This document shows, piece by piece, positions 30,303 through 40,101 of a stretch of 48,575 nucleotides of DNA; position 1 is the stretch's first letter, and the number at the start of each line of letters is the position of its first letter. The notes beneath the pieces are model-generated. The model searched no databases, was not told the origin of the DNA, and saw only the letters and a program-made list of their open reading frames with translations. The position numbers and the translations under genes were made by a program. The DNA is from JAURVT01 sp049059935 (GTDB lineage Bacteria > Actinomycetota > Actinomycetes > Propionibacteriales > Nocardioidaceae). Location: positions 1 through 48,575 of the forward strand of contig NZ_JBMGQR010000028.1 of the NCBI RefSeq assembly GCF_049059935.1, given 5' to 3'.

Positions 30303-30644
30303 GTGAGCGAGACGATCGACGGCCCCCTGCTGCGGGCCCGTGCCCTGGTGCTGCACGACCTCCAGGCCCGCGGCCTGGCCGACGCCCCGGGCGTCTCGGC
30401 CATGGAGGAGAGCCTCAGCGAGCGCACCTGGTGGCTGGAGCAGTGGCCCGACGGTGCCGCGTTCGTCCCCGGGCTCGTCGCCCAGGACGTCCAGGACTCG
30501 ATGCTCGACGGACGCGGCCGCTGGCCGCTGTGCCACGGCTGCGACGTCGAGCACGCCCTGGCCCTCGAGCCGCCCCTCGGCGAGGAGCCGCACTGGGTCT
30601 GCGAGCCGACGGCCACCGTCGTCGCGCCGCTCGGCTCCCTCTAG
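30303..30644 (+). CDS. Small protein of unknown function, 113 aa
   Basis: A 113-aa soluble protein, no recognised family. Its N-terminal half is helical (LLRARALVLHDLQARGLAD). The middle has a Trp-rich RTWWLEQWPDGAAFVPGLVAQ, then PLCHGCDVEHALALEPPLG and EPHWVCEPT. Two Cys in CHGC and one in WVC with nearby His could hold a metal, but this is guesswork. TAGCGT 7 nt before the GTG and the clean end 15 nt before a strong hairpin support it as a real one-gene unit. It lies 32 nt after the HelD stop. Confidence 0.7.
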   Translation: MSETIDGPLLRARALVLHDLQARGLADAPGVSAMEESLSERTWWLEQWPDGAAFVPGLVAQDVQDSMLDGRGRWPLCHGCDVEHALALEPPLGEEPHWVCEPTATVVAPLGSL

Positions 30645-30709
30645 CCCGGGACTCCTGCAGAGTTGTCGGTGCGTGGTGAGGGCATCACCAGGCACCGACA
30701 ACTCCCGGG
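30645..30709. terminator. Long hairpin between convergent genes
   Basis: Arms at 30660-30679 and 30685-30704 pair over 20 bp with one mismatch and a 5-nt loop. An outer CCCGGGA/TCCCGGG pair (30645-30651 and 30703-30709) can extend or compete with it at the base. It exactly fills the gap between the 30303 gene stop and the convergent modA stop, a good candidate for a two-way terminator. Confidence 0.65.
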
Positions 30710-31519
30710 TCAGCTGGCGGGGGCGGGCTGGAAGCCGTAGGACTCCAGCACCTTCTGCCCCTCGCTGCCGGTGACGAGCTCGACCCACGCCTTCGCGAGC
30801 TCGGGGTTCTCGGCGTTCTTGAGCACGACGATCGGGTCGAGGTTGACGGCCTGGTCGGCGCCGTCGGGCACGACCACGTCGACGTCGTCGCCCGCCGCCT
30901 TGGCGTCGGAGGCGTAGACCAGGCCGGCGTCGACCTCGCCCTGGGTGATCTTGGTGAGCACGCCCTTGACGTTCTGCTCCTCGGTGGCCGGCTTCGCGGT
31001 CACCGAGCTCACCTCGAGCAGCTTGGTGGACGCGGCGCCGCACGGGGCGGCCGGGACGCAGACGGCGAAGGTGGTGCCGTCCTTGCCGAGGTCCTGGATG
31101 CTCTCGATCTTGCCGGGGTTGCCCTTCGGGGTGGCGATGACGAGCGTGTTCGACGCGAACACCGTCGGCTCGCCTGCGGCGAGGTCGGCGTCGGTGACCC
31201 TCGTCATCGTCTTCTCGTCGGCGGTGGCCAGCACGTCGGCGGGGTTGCCCTGGACGACCTGCTCGGCGAGCACCGAGGAGGAGTCGAACGACAGGTTGAC
31301 CGTCGCGCCGTCGTTCTGCGACTCGAAGGTCGTCTTGAGCTCGCCGAACGCCTCGGTGAGCGACGCGGCGGCGAGCACCGTGATCTCACCGGTGGGGGCG
31401 GTGGACGTGGCGTCCGACGACGCCGAGCCGCTGGTGCCGTCGTCACCCCCGCCGCAGGCCACGAGGGCGGTGGACAGGACGAGGGCCGACGCGAGGGCGG
31501 CGAGACGACGAGGACGCAT
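30710..31519 (-). CDS. modA: Molybdate ABC transporter substrate-binding lipoprotein
   Basis: A 269-aa periplasmic-type binding protein anchored as a lipoprotein: the lipobox is LVAC with Cys22, followed by a Gly/Ser/Thr-rich linker. Residues 45-60 read ITVLAAASLTEAFGELK, the ModA signature. The ligand loop around SFDSSSVLAEQV and the VFASNTLVIATPKGNPGK hinge follow the family. It binds molybdate or tungstate and hands it to ModBC. No modB or modC gene adjoins it: downstream is a hairpin and a convergent gene. Its place beside a molybdenum hydroxylase cluster makes functional sense. The SD is AAGGTG before ATG 31519. Confidence 0.92.
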   Translation of the reverse strand: MRPRRLAALASALVLSTALVACGGGDDGTSGSASSDATSTAPTGEITVLAAASLTEAFGELKTTFESQNDGATVNLSFDSSSVLAEQVVQGNPADVLATADEKTMTRVTDADLAAGEPTVFASNTLVIATPKGNPGKIESIQDLGKDGTTFAVCVPAAPCGAASTKLLEVSSVTAKPATEEQNVKGVLTKITQGEVDAGLVYASDAKAAGDDVDVVVPDGADQAVNLDPIVVLKNAENPELAKAWVELVTGSEGQKVLESYGFQPAPAS

Positions 31520-31547
31520 GGCGTCACCTTCCGAGGAGGGCGTGCAG

Positions 31548-31576
31548 AGGGGGCGTCCGCGTGTCGCGAACGCCCC
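31548..31576 (-). terminator. Hairpin upstream of modA
   Basis: GGGGGCGT (31548-31555) pairs with ACGCCCCC (31569-31576), with an inner GCG/CGC pair. It lies 64 nt past the DUF779 stop and 28 nt before the modA start, so it may end the aldehyde dehydrogenase operon or form part of the modA leader. Confidence 0.45.
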
Positions 31577-31639
31577 CGCAGCATGTCATGTGCGCCGCGT
31601 GTGCGGTACCCGAGGCTCCTCAGGACCGCAGACGCGACG

Positions 31640-32019
31640 TCACACCTCCTGACCCTCCAGCGACCGCGCCTCGTCGTCGGTGAACAGCCGCGAGCGGATC
31701 AGGAACCGCTTGCCCGTCGGCCCCTCCAGCGAGAAGCCCGCTCCCCGACCCGGGACGATGTCGATCGTCAGGTGGGTGTGCGACCAGTACGCGAACTGCT
31801 CGCGGCTCATCCACACCGGGACCGGCTCGGGCAGCCCGGCGTCGAGGTCGCCCAGGTGGACGTCCGCGTCACCGGTGAGGAAGTCGCCGTCGGGGTAGCA
31901 CATCGGCGACGACCCGTCGCAGCAGCCGCCGGACTGGTGGAACATCAGCGGGCCGTGCTGCTCCCGGAGGCGGACGAGCATCTCCACCGCCTCCGGGGTC
32001 ACCGCGACACGCTCGACCA

Positions 32020-32020
<1 letters not shown>
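31640..32020 (-). CDS. DUF779 family protein
   Basis: A 126-aa protein of the DUF779 family. The Cys-rich motif FHQSGGCCDGSSPMCYP near residue 30, DVHLGDL, and the C-terminal HLTIDIVPGRGAGFSLEGP are characteristic. The family nearly always follows acetaldehyde or related aldehyde dehydrogenase genes, as here, where ATG 32020 shares one base with the dehydrogenase stop (TGATG). The cysteines suggest metal or thiol chemistry. Function is not known, but a helper role for the aldehyde dehydrogenase is a fair guess. Confidence 0.9.
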
Positions 32021-33543
<1,523 letters not shown>

Positions 33544-33593
33544 GGAGTCTCCTCATCGACGATGCCGGGCCCGGTGCCCGGTCCTGGTCGTCG

Positions 33594-33599
33594 ACGCTA
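33594..33599 (-). promoter_or_regulatory. Candidate -10 box of the aldehyde dehydrogenase operon
   Basis: TAGCGT on the minus strand would give a start near 33587 and a 44-nt leader. The four GCAAC boxes then fall at about -24 to -61. Confidence 0.45.
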
Positions 33600-33610
33600 G
33601 GACCGTCCCC

Positions 33611-33648
33611 GTTGCCGCCCGGTTGCCCGACCGTTGCGCAGCCGTTGC
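33611..33648 (-). promoter_or_regulatory. Four GCAAC boxes phased at 11 bp (activator sites)
   Basis: On the plus strand GTTGC occurs at 33611-33615, 33622-33626, 33633-33637 and 33644-33648, each exactly 11 bp from the next. Read on the minus strand three are GCAACGG and one GCAACCG. All face one side of the helix just upstream of a -10 box. Confidence 0.7.
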
Positions 33649-33679
33649 ACCGAGGTGACCGGCGTCACGCCCCGGCGGT

Positions 33680-33943
33680 GCCTCACCCACCACCCCGCCG
33701 GCCCGAAGGTGCCCCACCCACCACCTCCGGTCGCGACGTGGTGGGTGAGGCGCCGCGGGTCGTGGGTCGCCCACCGCCCGCACCGGTCGGCGGCGGGCGA
33801 CCCCGCGCACCCTCGTCGCGCCCTGGCACGCCCACGACGACGCGCGCCCCGGTGGCTCAGCGACCACCGTCGGTGTCGGGCCCACGACCTCGAGCCCAGT
33901 GGTGGTGGGTAGGACACCGCCGTCCAGCTCGGGTGGTGGGTGA
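33680..33943. repeat. Dispersed CTCACCCACCAC repeats with a 14-bp inverted pair
   Basis: CTCACCCACCAC at 33682-33693 and its reverse complement at 33738-33749 and 33932-33943 are exact. Partial copies are CACCCACCAC (33715-33724) and GTGGTGGGTAGG (33901-33912). The first pair extends to 14 perfect bp (33680-33693 with 33738-33751). The rest of this non-coding stretch holds no gene that I can support. It lies just past the GAF-regulator stop. Confidence 0.55.
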
Positions 33944-33968
33944 GCCACCGCCGGACGGGAGCCGAGGG

Positions 33969-35276
33969 TCAGGTGAGGTCGGCGTCGAGGCGGGCGAGGT
34001 GGGCGAGCACCTGGGAGCGGCGGGGGGACGACGCGGGCATGGAGGCGAGGACGGCCTGCCACAGCTCGAGGTCGTCGCGGCCGTGCTCGGTGTCGGCGAA
34101 GCCGAGGAGGGCGTCGGGGTCACCCCGGTCGACCAGGACCGCGCGCAGCTCGTCGTGCAGCGAGCGCCGCAACCGGACGACGCCGGGTGCCTGGGAGTGT
34201 GGGAGGACGGGGCCGCGGTACTCGCTGACGGCTTGGCGCAGCTGGCCGTGGCGCAGGGACTCGCGCACGGCGTCGGCGTCGGTGCGCAGCGTGCCGGCCA
34301 GGCGGTAGGGACGGGACTGCATGTGCAGCGGCTTGATCAGCGACCGCAGGCGCGACAGCTCGGCGCGGACGGTGACCGGCGCGTGGTCGACCTCGCTGAG
34401 CTGGACGGCGAGCTCGGCCGACGACAGCCCGTCGGGGGCCGACGCGAGCAGCAGCAGCATCTCGCTGTGCCGCAGGCTGAGCCGGGACGCGCTGGAGCCG
34501 TGGCCGAGCAGCGCCGACCGTGCGCCGAGGACGCGCAGGGTGCTCGGCGGCGTGGGACGCGGCGCGCCGCTCGACCCGCCCGGGGTGTCGAGGCGGTGAC
34601 GCATCAGGCTGCCGATACGCAGCTCGGACTCCACCGCGGCGACGGTGGCCCGGACCAGCGAGAGGCTCTGCGGGGCCGCCACCTCCGGCCCGCCGGTGAG
34701 GTCGAGGACGCCGAGGATGGCACCGGTGTCGGGGTCGTGGATCGGCGCGGCCGAGCAGCTCCACGGCGTGACGGGCCGCGCCAGGTGCTCGGCGCCGAAG
34801 ATCTGGACGGGACGGTCGAGCGCGAGCGCGGTGCCCGGCGCGTTGGTGCCCGCGCGGGCCTCGCTCCAGTTGGCCCCGGGCAGGAAGGTCATGCCCTCGG
34901 CGCGCGAGCGCAGCGACGACGACCCCTCCACCCACAGCAGCCGTCCGACGGAGTCGCTGACGGCCACGAGCAGGCCGGCCTCGGTGGCGCTCTCGACGAG
35001 GAGCCGGCGGATCAGCGGCATCGTCGCGGACAACGGGTGCCCCGCGCGGACGGCCTCGAGCGCCGCCTCGTCGAGGTCGACGTCGGCCGGCGCCGACTCG
35101 GGGTCGACGCCCTCGGACAGGCACCGCCGCCACGACTCGACGACGACGTCGCGCAGCCCGGTGCTGGTGGCCCCGGTCTCGACGAAGAGGTCGTGGGCGT
35201 GGCTGAGCGCGCGTGCCAGCTGGTCCGGGTCGGAACCGTGCGGGAACGCGAGCTCGTGCGGCGGGGCGCTCGCCAT
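33969..35276 (-). CDS. GAF-domain transcriptional regulator of the aldehyde dehydrogenase locus
   Basis: A 435-aa regulator resembling the sensory half of AcoR-like activators without the sigma-54 AAA+ domain. The N-terminal VESWRRCLSEGVDPES block is that of AcoR/XylR-like proteins. The GAF domain follows (about 75-210; LLVAVSDSVGRLLWVEGS, GTNAPGTALALDRPVQIF, APIHDPDTGAILGVLDLTGG). The C-terminus holds a winged-helix-like region (LSLRHSEMLLLLASAPDG, VTVRAELSRLRSLIKPL). Actinobacteria often place such proteins beside aldehyde dehydrogenase-DUF779 pairs. ATG 35276 follows TAGGCT by 6 nt. The likely effector is an aldehyde or alcohol. Confidence 0.85.
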   Translation of the reverse strand: MASAPPHELAFPHGSDPDQLARALSHAHDLFVETGATSTGLRDVVVESWRRCLSEGVDPESAPADVDLDEAALEAVRAGHPLSATMPLIRRLLVESATEAGLLVAVSDSVGRLLWVEGSSSLRSRAEGMTFLPGANWSEARAGTNAPGTALALDRPVQIFGAEHLARPVTPWSCSAAPIHDPDTGAILGVLDLTGGPEVAAPQSLSLVRATVAAVESELRIGSLMRHRLDTPGGSSGAPRPTPPSTLRVLGARSALLGHGSSASRLSLRHSEMLLLLASAPDGLSSAELAVQLSEVDHAPVTVRAELSRLRSLIKPLHMQSRPYRLAGTLRTDADAVRESLRHGQLRQAVSEYRGPVLPHSQAPGVVRLRRSLHDELRAVLVDRGDPDALLGFADTEHGRDDLELWQAVLASMPASSPRRSQVLAHLARLDADLT

Positions 35277-35288
35277 GGGCCGAGCCTA
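35277..35288 (-). promoter_or_regulatory. Leaderless promoter of the GAF regulator
   Basis: TAGGCT (35283-35288), 6-nt spacer, ATG at 35276. Confidence 0.55.
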
Positions 35289-35341
35289 GGTGTGATGCAG
35301 GCCACCTTCAAGCAAACGACCGAACGAGCACCCCGCCGACG

Positions 35342-36052
35342 TCAGCGCCTGACCAGACGCACCAGCACCAGGAGCACGACGAGCCCGATCCCCGCCGGGA
35401 CCCCGTAGCGCTTGAGCAGCACCGGGAGCACCGTCGCACCGAGGTCGATCTCCTCGGCCTCGCGCGGCGGCGGCGTCGCACGACGCTGCCCCCCGCCCTG
35501 CGGCCCGGTGGGCGGGGCGGTCGCGGCCGGCCCGTCCCCGGGCGTCGGGGCCCCGCTGTCGGGCGCCGCGGCCGAGGCCGCCGGGGCGGGCTCGGGCTCG
35601 GGCTCGGCGTCCGGGCCCAGCTTGGTCGCGATGCAGTCGACGAACCGGCCGAGCAGCTTGTCGCTGACGTCCTGCATCACCCCGCGTCCGAACTGCGCGG
35701 GCTTGCCGGTGACCGCGAGGTCGGTGGTCACCTCGACCTTGGTGCCCTCGCCGTCGGCGCTCAGCTGGGCGACGACGGTGGCGCCGGCGGTGCCGTTGCC
35801 CCGCTTGTCCTTGCCCTTGGCCTCGATGACCGCGCGCCGGTTGGCCTCGTCGCGCTCGAGGAACTTGCCGGTGCCCCCGTACTGCAGGGCGATCGGCCCG
35901 AGCTTGACCTTGACGGTGCCGGTGAACTCGTCCCCGTCGACGCCCGTGAGGACGGCGCCGGGGAAGCAGGGCGCGATGCCCTCGAGGTCGTTGAACGCCG
36001 CCCAGGTCTCCTCGACGGAGGCCGGCACGGTGAACGTGTGGCTCAGGTCCAC
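35342..36052 (-). CDS. coxG: CoxG-like SRPBCC protein with C-terminal membrane anchor
   Basis: A 236-aa protein. Residues 1-145 are a CoxG/SRPBCC (START-like) domain, opening DLSHTFTVPASVEETWAAF with CFPGAVL and GKFLERDEANRRAV further on. A Pro/Ala/Glu-rich linker (about 150-205) leads to a single C-terminal membrane helix (GVPAGIGLVVLLVLVRLV) ending in Arg-Arg. CoxG recruits CO dehydrogenase to the membrane and is now thought to bind quinone for electron hand-off; the anchor here fits that. GTG 36052 has GGGAG ahead. It lies 11 nt after coxM and ends the coxSLMG operon. Confidence 0.88.
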   Translation of the reverse strand: MDLSHTFTVPASVEETWAAFNDLEGIAPCFPGAVLTGVDGDEFTGTVKVKLGPIALQYGGTGKFLERDEANRRAVIEAKGKDKRGNGTAGATVVAQLSADGEGTKVEVTTDLAVTGKPAQFGRGVMQDVSDKLLGRFVDCIATKLGPDAEPEPEPAPAASAAAPDSGAPTPGDGPAATAPPTGPQGGGQRRATPPPREAEEIDLGATVLPVLLKRYGVPAGIGLVVLLVLVRLVRR

Positions 36053-36063
36053 TCCCGCTCCCC

Positions 36064-36918
36064 TCAGGCGCCCGCGGCGGTGAGCACCGCACGCTTGGTC
36101 AGGACGCCCGCGAGGTGACGGCGGTAGTCGGCGTCGCCGTTGGTGTCCGACGGCGGGGTGGTGCCCTCGGCGACCGACGCCGTGGCCTCGGCGACCGCGG
36201 CCTCGTCCAGCGAGACCCCGACGAGCGCCTGCTCCACGGCGTTCGCGCGGATCGGCGTCGAGCCCATGTTGGTGAGCCCGATCTGCGCCTCGGCGATCGT
36301 GCCGCCCTCGACGCGGACGGTGGCGCCGACCGCGACGATCGACCACTGCTGCGCGACCCGGGTGAACTTCTTGTAGCTCGAGCCCCAGCCGGTGTGCTTG
36401 GGGATGCGCACGTGGGTGAGGATCTCGTCCTCCCCCACCGCCGTGGTGAACAGGTCGACGAAGAACTCCGACGCCGGCACGGTGCGGGTGCCGCCCGGTC
36501 CGGCGACGACGAACTCCGCCCCCATCGCGAGCGCCGGCGCCGGCAGGTCGCCGGCCGGGTCGGCGTGGACGAGCCCGCCGCCGAAGGTGCCGCGGTGCCG
36601 CACCTGGGGGTCGGCGACGGTCTTGCTCGCCGCCGCGATCAGACCGGCGTGCTGCTCGACCAGCGGGTCGTGCGCGACGAGGTGGTGCGGCGTCATGGCC
36701 CCGATCACCAGCGCGTCGCCGTCCTCGCGGATGCCGCGCAGGTCCTCGATCTTCCCGAGGTCGATCAGGACCTCGGGCCCGGCGAGCCGCAGCTTGAGCA
36801 CGGGGATCAGGCTCATGCCGCCGGCGAGGATCTTGCCCTCGTCACCGGCCTGGCCGAGCAGTCGGATCGCGTCCTCGACGCTCGTGGGCGCCTCGTACTC
36901 GAACTTGGTGGGGATCAC
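36064..36918 (-). CDS. coxM: FAD-binding medium subunit of molybdenum hydroxylase (CoxM-like)
   Basis: A 284-aa FAD subunit. The two FAD motifs are AGGMSLIPVLKLRL (about 32-45) and TFGGGLVHADPAGDLP (about 110-125), the latter the TIGG-type loop. The start is IPTKFEYEAPTSVEDAIRLL. It carries electrons from the iron-sulfur subunit to the acceptor. GTG 36918 overlaps the coxL stop by 4 nt. The S-L-M order of this operon is the one usual for form II enzymes, whereas form I operons run M-S-L. All FAD contacts that I can see are intact. Confidence 0.92.
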   Translation of the reverse strand: MIPTKFEYEAPTSVEDAIRLLGQAGDEGKILAGGMSLIPVLKLRLAGPEVLIDLGKIEDLRGIREDGDALVIGAMTPHHLVAHDPLVEQHAGLIAAASKTVADPQVRHRGTFGGGLVHADPAGDLPAPALAMGAEFVVAGPGGTRTVPASEFFVDLFTTAVGEDEILTHVRIPKHTGWGSSYKKFTRVAQQWSIVAVGATVRVEGGTIAEAQIGLTNMGSTPIRANAVEQALVGVSLDEAAVAEATASVAEGTTPPSDTNGDADYRRHLAGVLTKRAVLTAAGA

Positions 36919-39382
36919 TGCACGTCTCCTGTCGGGAGGGAGCCACTGGAGTTGGAGCCGCTCGCGGCCTGCTCGGGGCTGGTGGTCTCGGGGACGGCCG
37001 ACTCGGCGCCGCCGCCCTTGGCCGCCAGGCCGCCCTTGCCGGCGTTGTTGATCGCCGTCCAGACGCGGTGCGGGGAGCACGGCATCAGGATGTCCTCGAC
37101 GCCCAGGTGGCGGACGGCGTCGATCACGCCGTTGACGATCGCCGGGGTCGAGGCGATGGTGCCGGCCTCGCCGACGCCCTTGACGCCGAGCGCGTTGGTC
37201 GTCGCCGGGGTCTCGGTGCGGTCGGTGATGAACGACGGCAGGTCGGCCGCGCTCGGCACCAGGTAGTCGACGAACGAGCCCGACACGAGCGTGCCGGCGT
37301 CGTCGTGGACGGCCTCCTCGAACAGGGCCTGCGCGATGCCCTGCACCAGCCCGCCGTGCACCTGGCCCTCCACGATCAGCGGGTTGACGACGTTGCCGAT
37401 GTCGTCGACGCAGACGTACTTGCGGAGCGTCACCTCACCGGTCTCGGTGTCGACCTCCATCGCCGCCAGGTGGGTGCCGTGCGGGTAGTTGAAGTTCTCG
37501 GGGTCGAAGGTGGCGTCGGAGTCCAGGCTGGGCTCCATCCCGTCGGGCAGGTCGTGCGCGGCGAAGACCGCGAGCGCCGTCTGCGCGATGTTGACCGACG
37601 CGTCGGTGCCCTTGACCGTGAAGTCGCCGCCGGCGAACTCGACGTCGTCGGGGTTGGCCTCCATCATGTGCGCGGCGACGGCCTTGGCCTTCTCGATCAC
37701 CTTGTCTGCGGCGGCCACGATGGCCATGCCGCCGACGACCAGCGAGCGCGAGCCGTAGGTGTCCAGGCCCTTGTGCGAGCTGGCCGTGTCGCCGTGCAGC
37801 ACCTCGATGTTGTCGAACGGGACGCCGAGCCGGTCGGCGACGATCTGGCTGAACGCCGTCTCGTGGCCCTGGCCGTGGGCGCTGGCGCCCGTGACGACCT
37901 CGACCGAGCCCGTGGGCAGCATCCGGACGGTGGCGTGCTCCCAGCCGCCGGCGCCGTAGTTGAGCGAGCCGAGGACGCGCGACGGCGCCAGGCCGCACAT
38001 CTCGGTGAACGTCGAGATGCCGATGCCCAGCTGGACGCGGTCGCCGGACTCACGGCGCTGCTTCTGCTCCGCGCGCAGCTCGTCGTACCCGAACAGCTCG
38101 AGCGCCTTGGCCGTGGCGGCCTCGTAGTTGCCGGTGTCGTACTCCAGGCCCGCGACCGTGGTGAACGGGAACTCCTCGTGCTTGATCCAGTTCTTCTCGC
38201 GCAGCTCGAGCGGGTCCATGCCCAGCTCGGCGGCGAGGTCGTCCATCAGGCGCTCGATGCCGAACGTGGCCTCGGGACGGCCCGCGCCGCGGTAGGCGTC
38301 GGTCCAGGTCTTGTTGGTGAACAGGTTCGTGGTCGAGAACCGGTAGGCCGGGAACTTGTAGATCGAGTTGAACATGAACGCGCCGAGCACCGGGACGCCC
38401 GGCGTCACCAGGCCGAGGTAGGCGCCCATGTCGGCCAGCAGGTCGACGCTGAGACCGGTGACGATGCCGTCCTTGGTGGCGCCGATCTTGAGCCGCTGCA
38501 GCTGCGCGCGGCCGTGGTGGGCGGCCATCAGCGACTCGCTGCGGGTCTCGGTGAGCTTGACGGGCTTGCCGAGGCGGCGGGCCGCGAGCAGCGTCACGAC
38601 CTCCTCGGGCGTCACCTGCAGCTTGCCGCCGAACCCGCCGCCGACGTCGGGCGCGATCACGCGGACCTTGCCCTCGGGGATGCCGAGCGTCATCGCCAGC
38701 ATCAGGCGCAGGATGTGCGGCACCTGGGTGGCCGACCACATGACGATCTGGTCGCCGGTGGGGTCGACGAGCGTCGAGCGCGGCTCCATGAACGCCGGGA
38801 TCAGCCGCTGCTGGGTGTAGGTGCGCTCCACGACGACGTCGGACCCGGCGAGCGCCTGGTCGACGTCGGTGCCGGTGCCCGCCTCGGCGGAGTCGAAGAC
38901 CCAGGTGGCGGACTTGTTGGTGCCGAGCGACGGGTGCGCCAGCACCGTGTCGGTGAGCGCGTCCTCCAGGCCGAGGACGACCGGCAGCTCGTCGTAGTCG
39001 ACGTCGACGAGCTCGACGGCGTCACGGGCCTGGGCCGCCGTGCGGGCGACCACCACGGCCACGATCTCGCCGGCGAAGGCGACGTGGTCGACGGCGACGG
39101 CCGGGTGCGGCGGGGCCTTCTGGTCCTCGGTGATGGGCCACGCACACGGCAGGCTGCCCTGCTCGTCGGCGAGGTCGGCGCCGGTCAGGACGCTGACGAC
39201 GCCCGGGGACGCCTTGGCCTCGCTGACGTCGATCGCGGTGATGGTGGCGTGGGCGAAGGGGCTGCGCACGCAGGCGATGTGGAGCATGCCGGGCAGCGTC
39301 ATGTTGTCGGTGTAGCGGGTGCGGCCGGTGATGAGGCGCTGGTCCTCCTTGCGGAGCCGGGCGCTGCCGATCTCGGTGACGG

Positions 39383-39386
<4 letters not shown>
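36915..39386 (-). CDS. coxL: Molybdenum hydroxylase large subunit, form II CoxL-like
   Basis: An 823-aa molybdopterin-cytosine-dinucleotide enzyme subunit of the xanthine oxidase family. The active-site loop reads AYRGAGR (residues 364-370), the mark of form II; true CO dehydrogenases (form I) have AYRCSFR with a catalytic Cys. Other landmarks are PDVGGGFGGKL, ASAHGQGHETAFSQI, the catalytic Glu in KGVGEAGTI and EPRSTLVDP. The last 40 residues are a Gly/Ser-rich tail. It overlaps coxS and coxM by 4 nt each. Form II members oxidise unknown, possibly aldehyde or N-heterocycle, substrates; CO activity is doubtful. Confidence 0.93.
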
Positions 39387-39883
<497 letters not shown>

Positions 39884-39947
39884 CGTGTCTCCCGACTGTC
39901 GTGAGGGGTCGAGGACAGCACGGACGTCCCGTGGACCTCGTCCCTCC

Positions 39948-39953
39948 TGACTA
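39948..39953 (-). promoter_or_regulatory. Weak -10 candidate for coxS
   Basis: TAGTCA on the minus strand, about 25 bp downstream of the GCAAC pair. It departs from TANNNT at the last base, so it is tentative. Confidence 0.25.
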
Positions 39954-39978
39954 CCGGGGTGTGACGGCCGCCACAATC

Positions 39979-39994
39979 GTTGCAGCAACGTTGC
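39979..39994 (-). promoter_or_regulatory. Two GCAAC boxes phased at 11 bp upstream of coxS
   Basis: Plus-strand GTTGC at 39979-39983 and 39990-39994, 11 bp apart, with an inverted GCAAC at 39985-39989 between them. It matches the motif and phase of the four-box array at 33611-33648. Confidence 0.55.
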
Positions 39995-40101
39995 AGCCGC
40001 ATCCGCGGCGTCACGCGCCCACCGCAGCCGCAGGTGAAAATAGGGGCGCCAGAAGTAGGCAAATCTGCCGCGGGCGCGTGACCCGGCCGCCGACCGCGGC
40101 G

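Noticed and set aside
31520..31639. Molybdenum cofactor riboswitch ahead of modA
   Set aside because: Only a simple hairpin is seen; the conserved multi-stem layout of that riboswitch is not recognisable, and it is mainly known outside actinobacteria.
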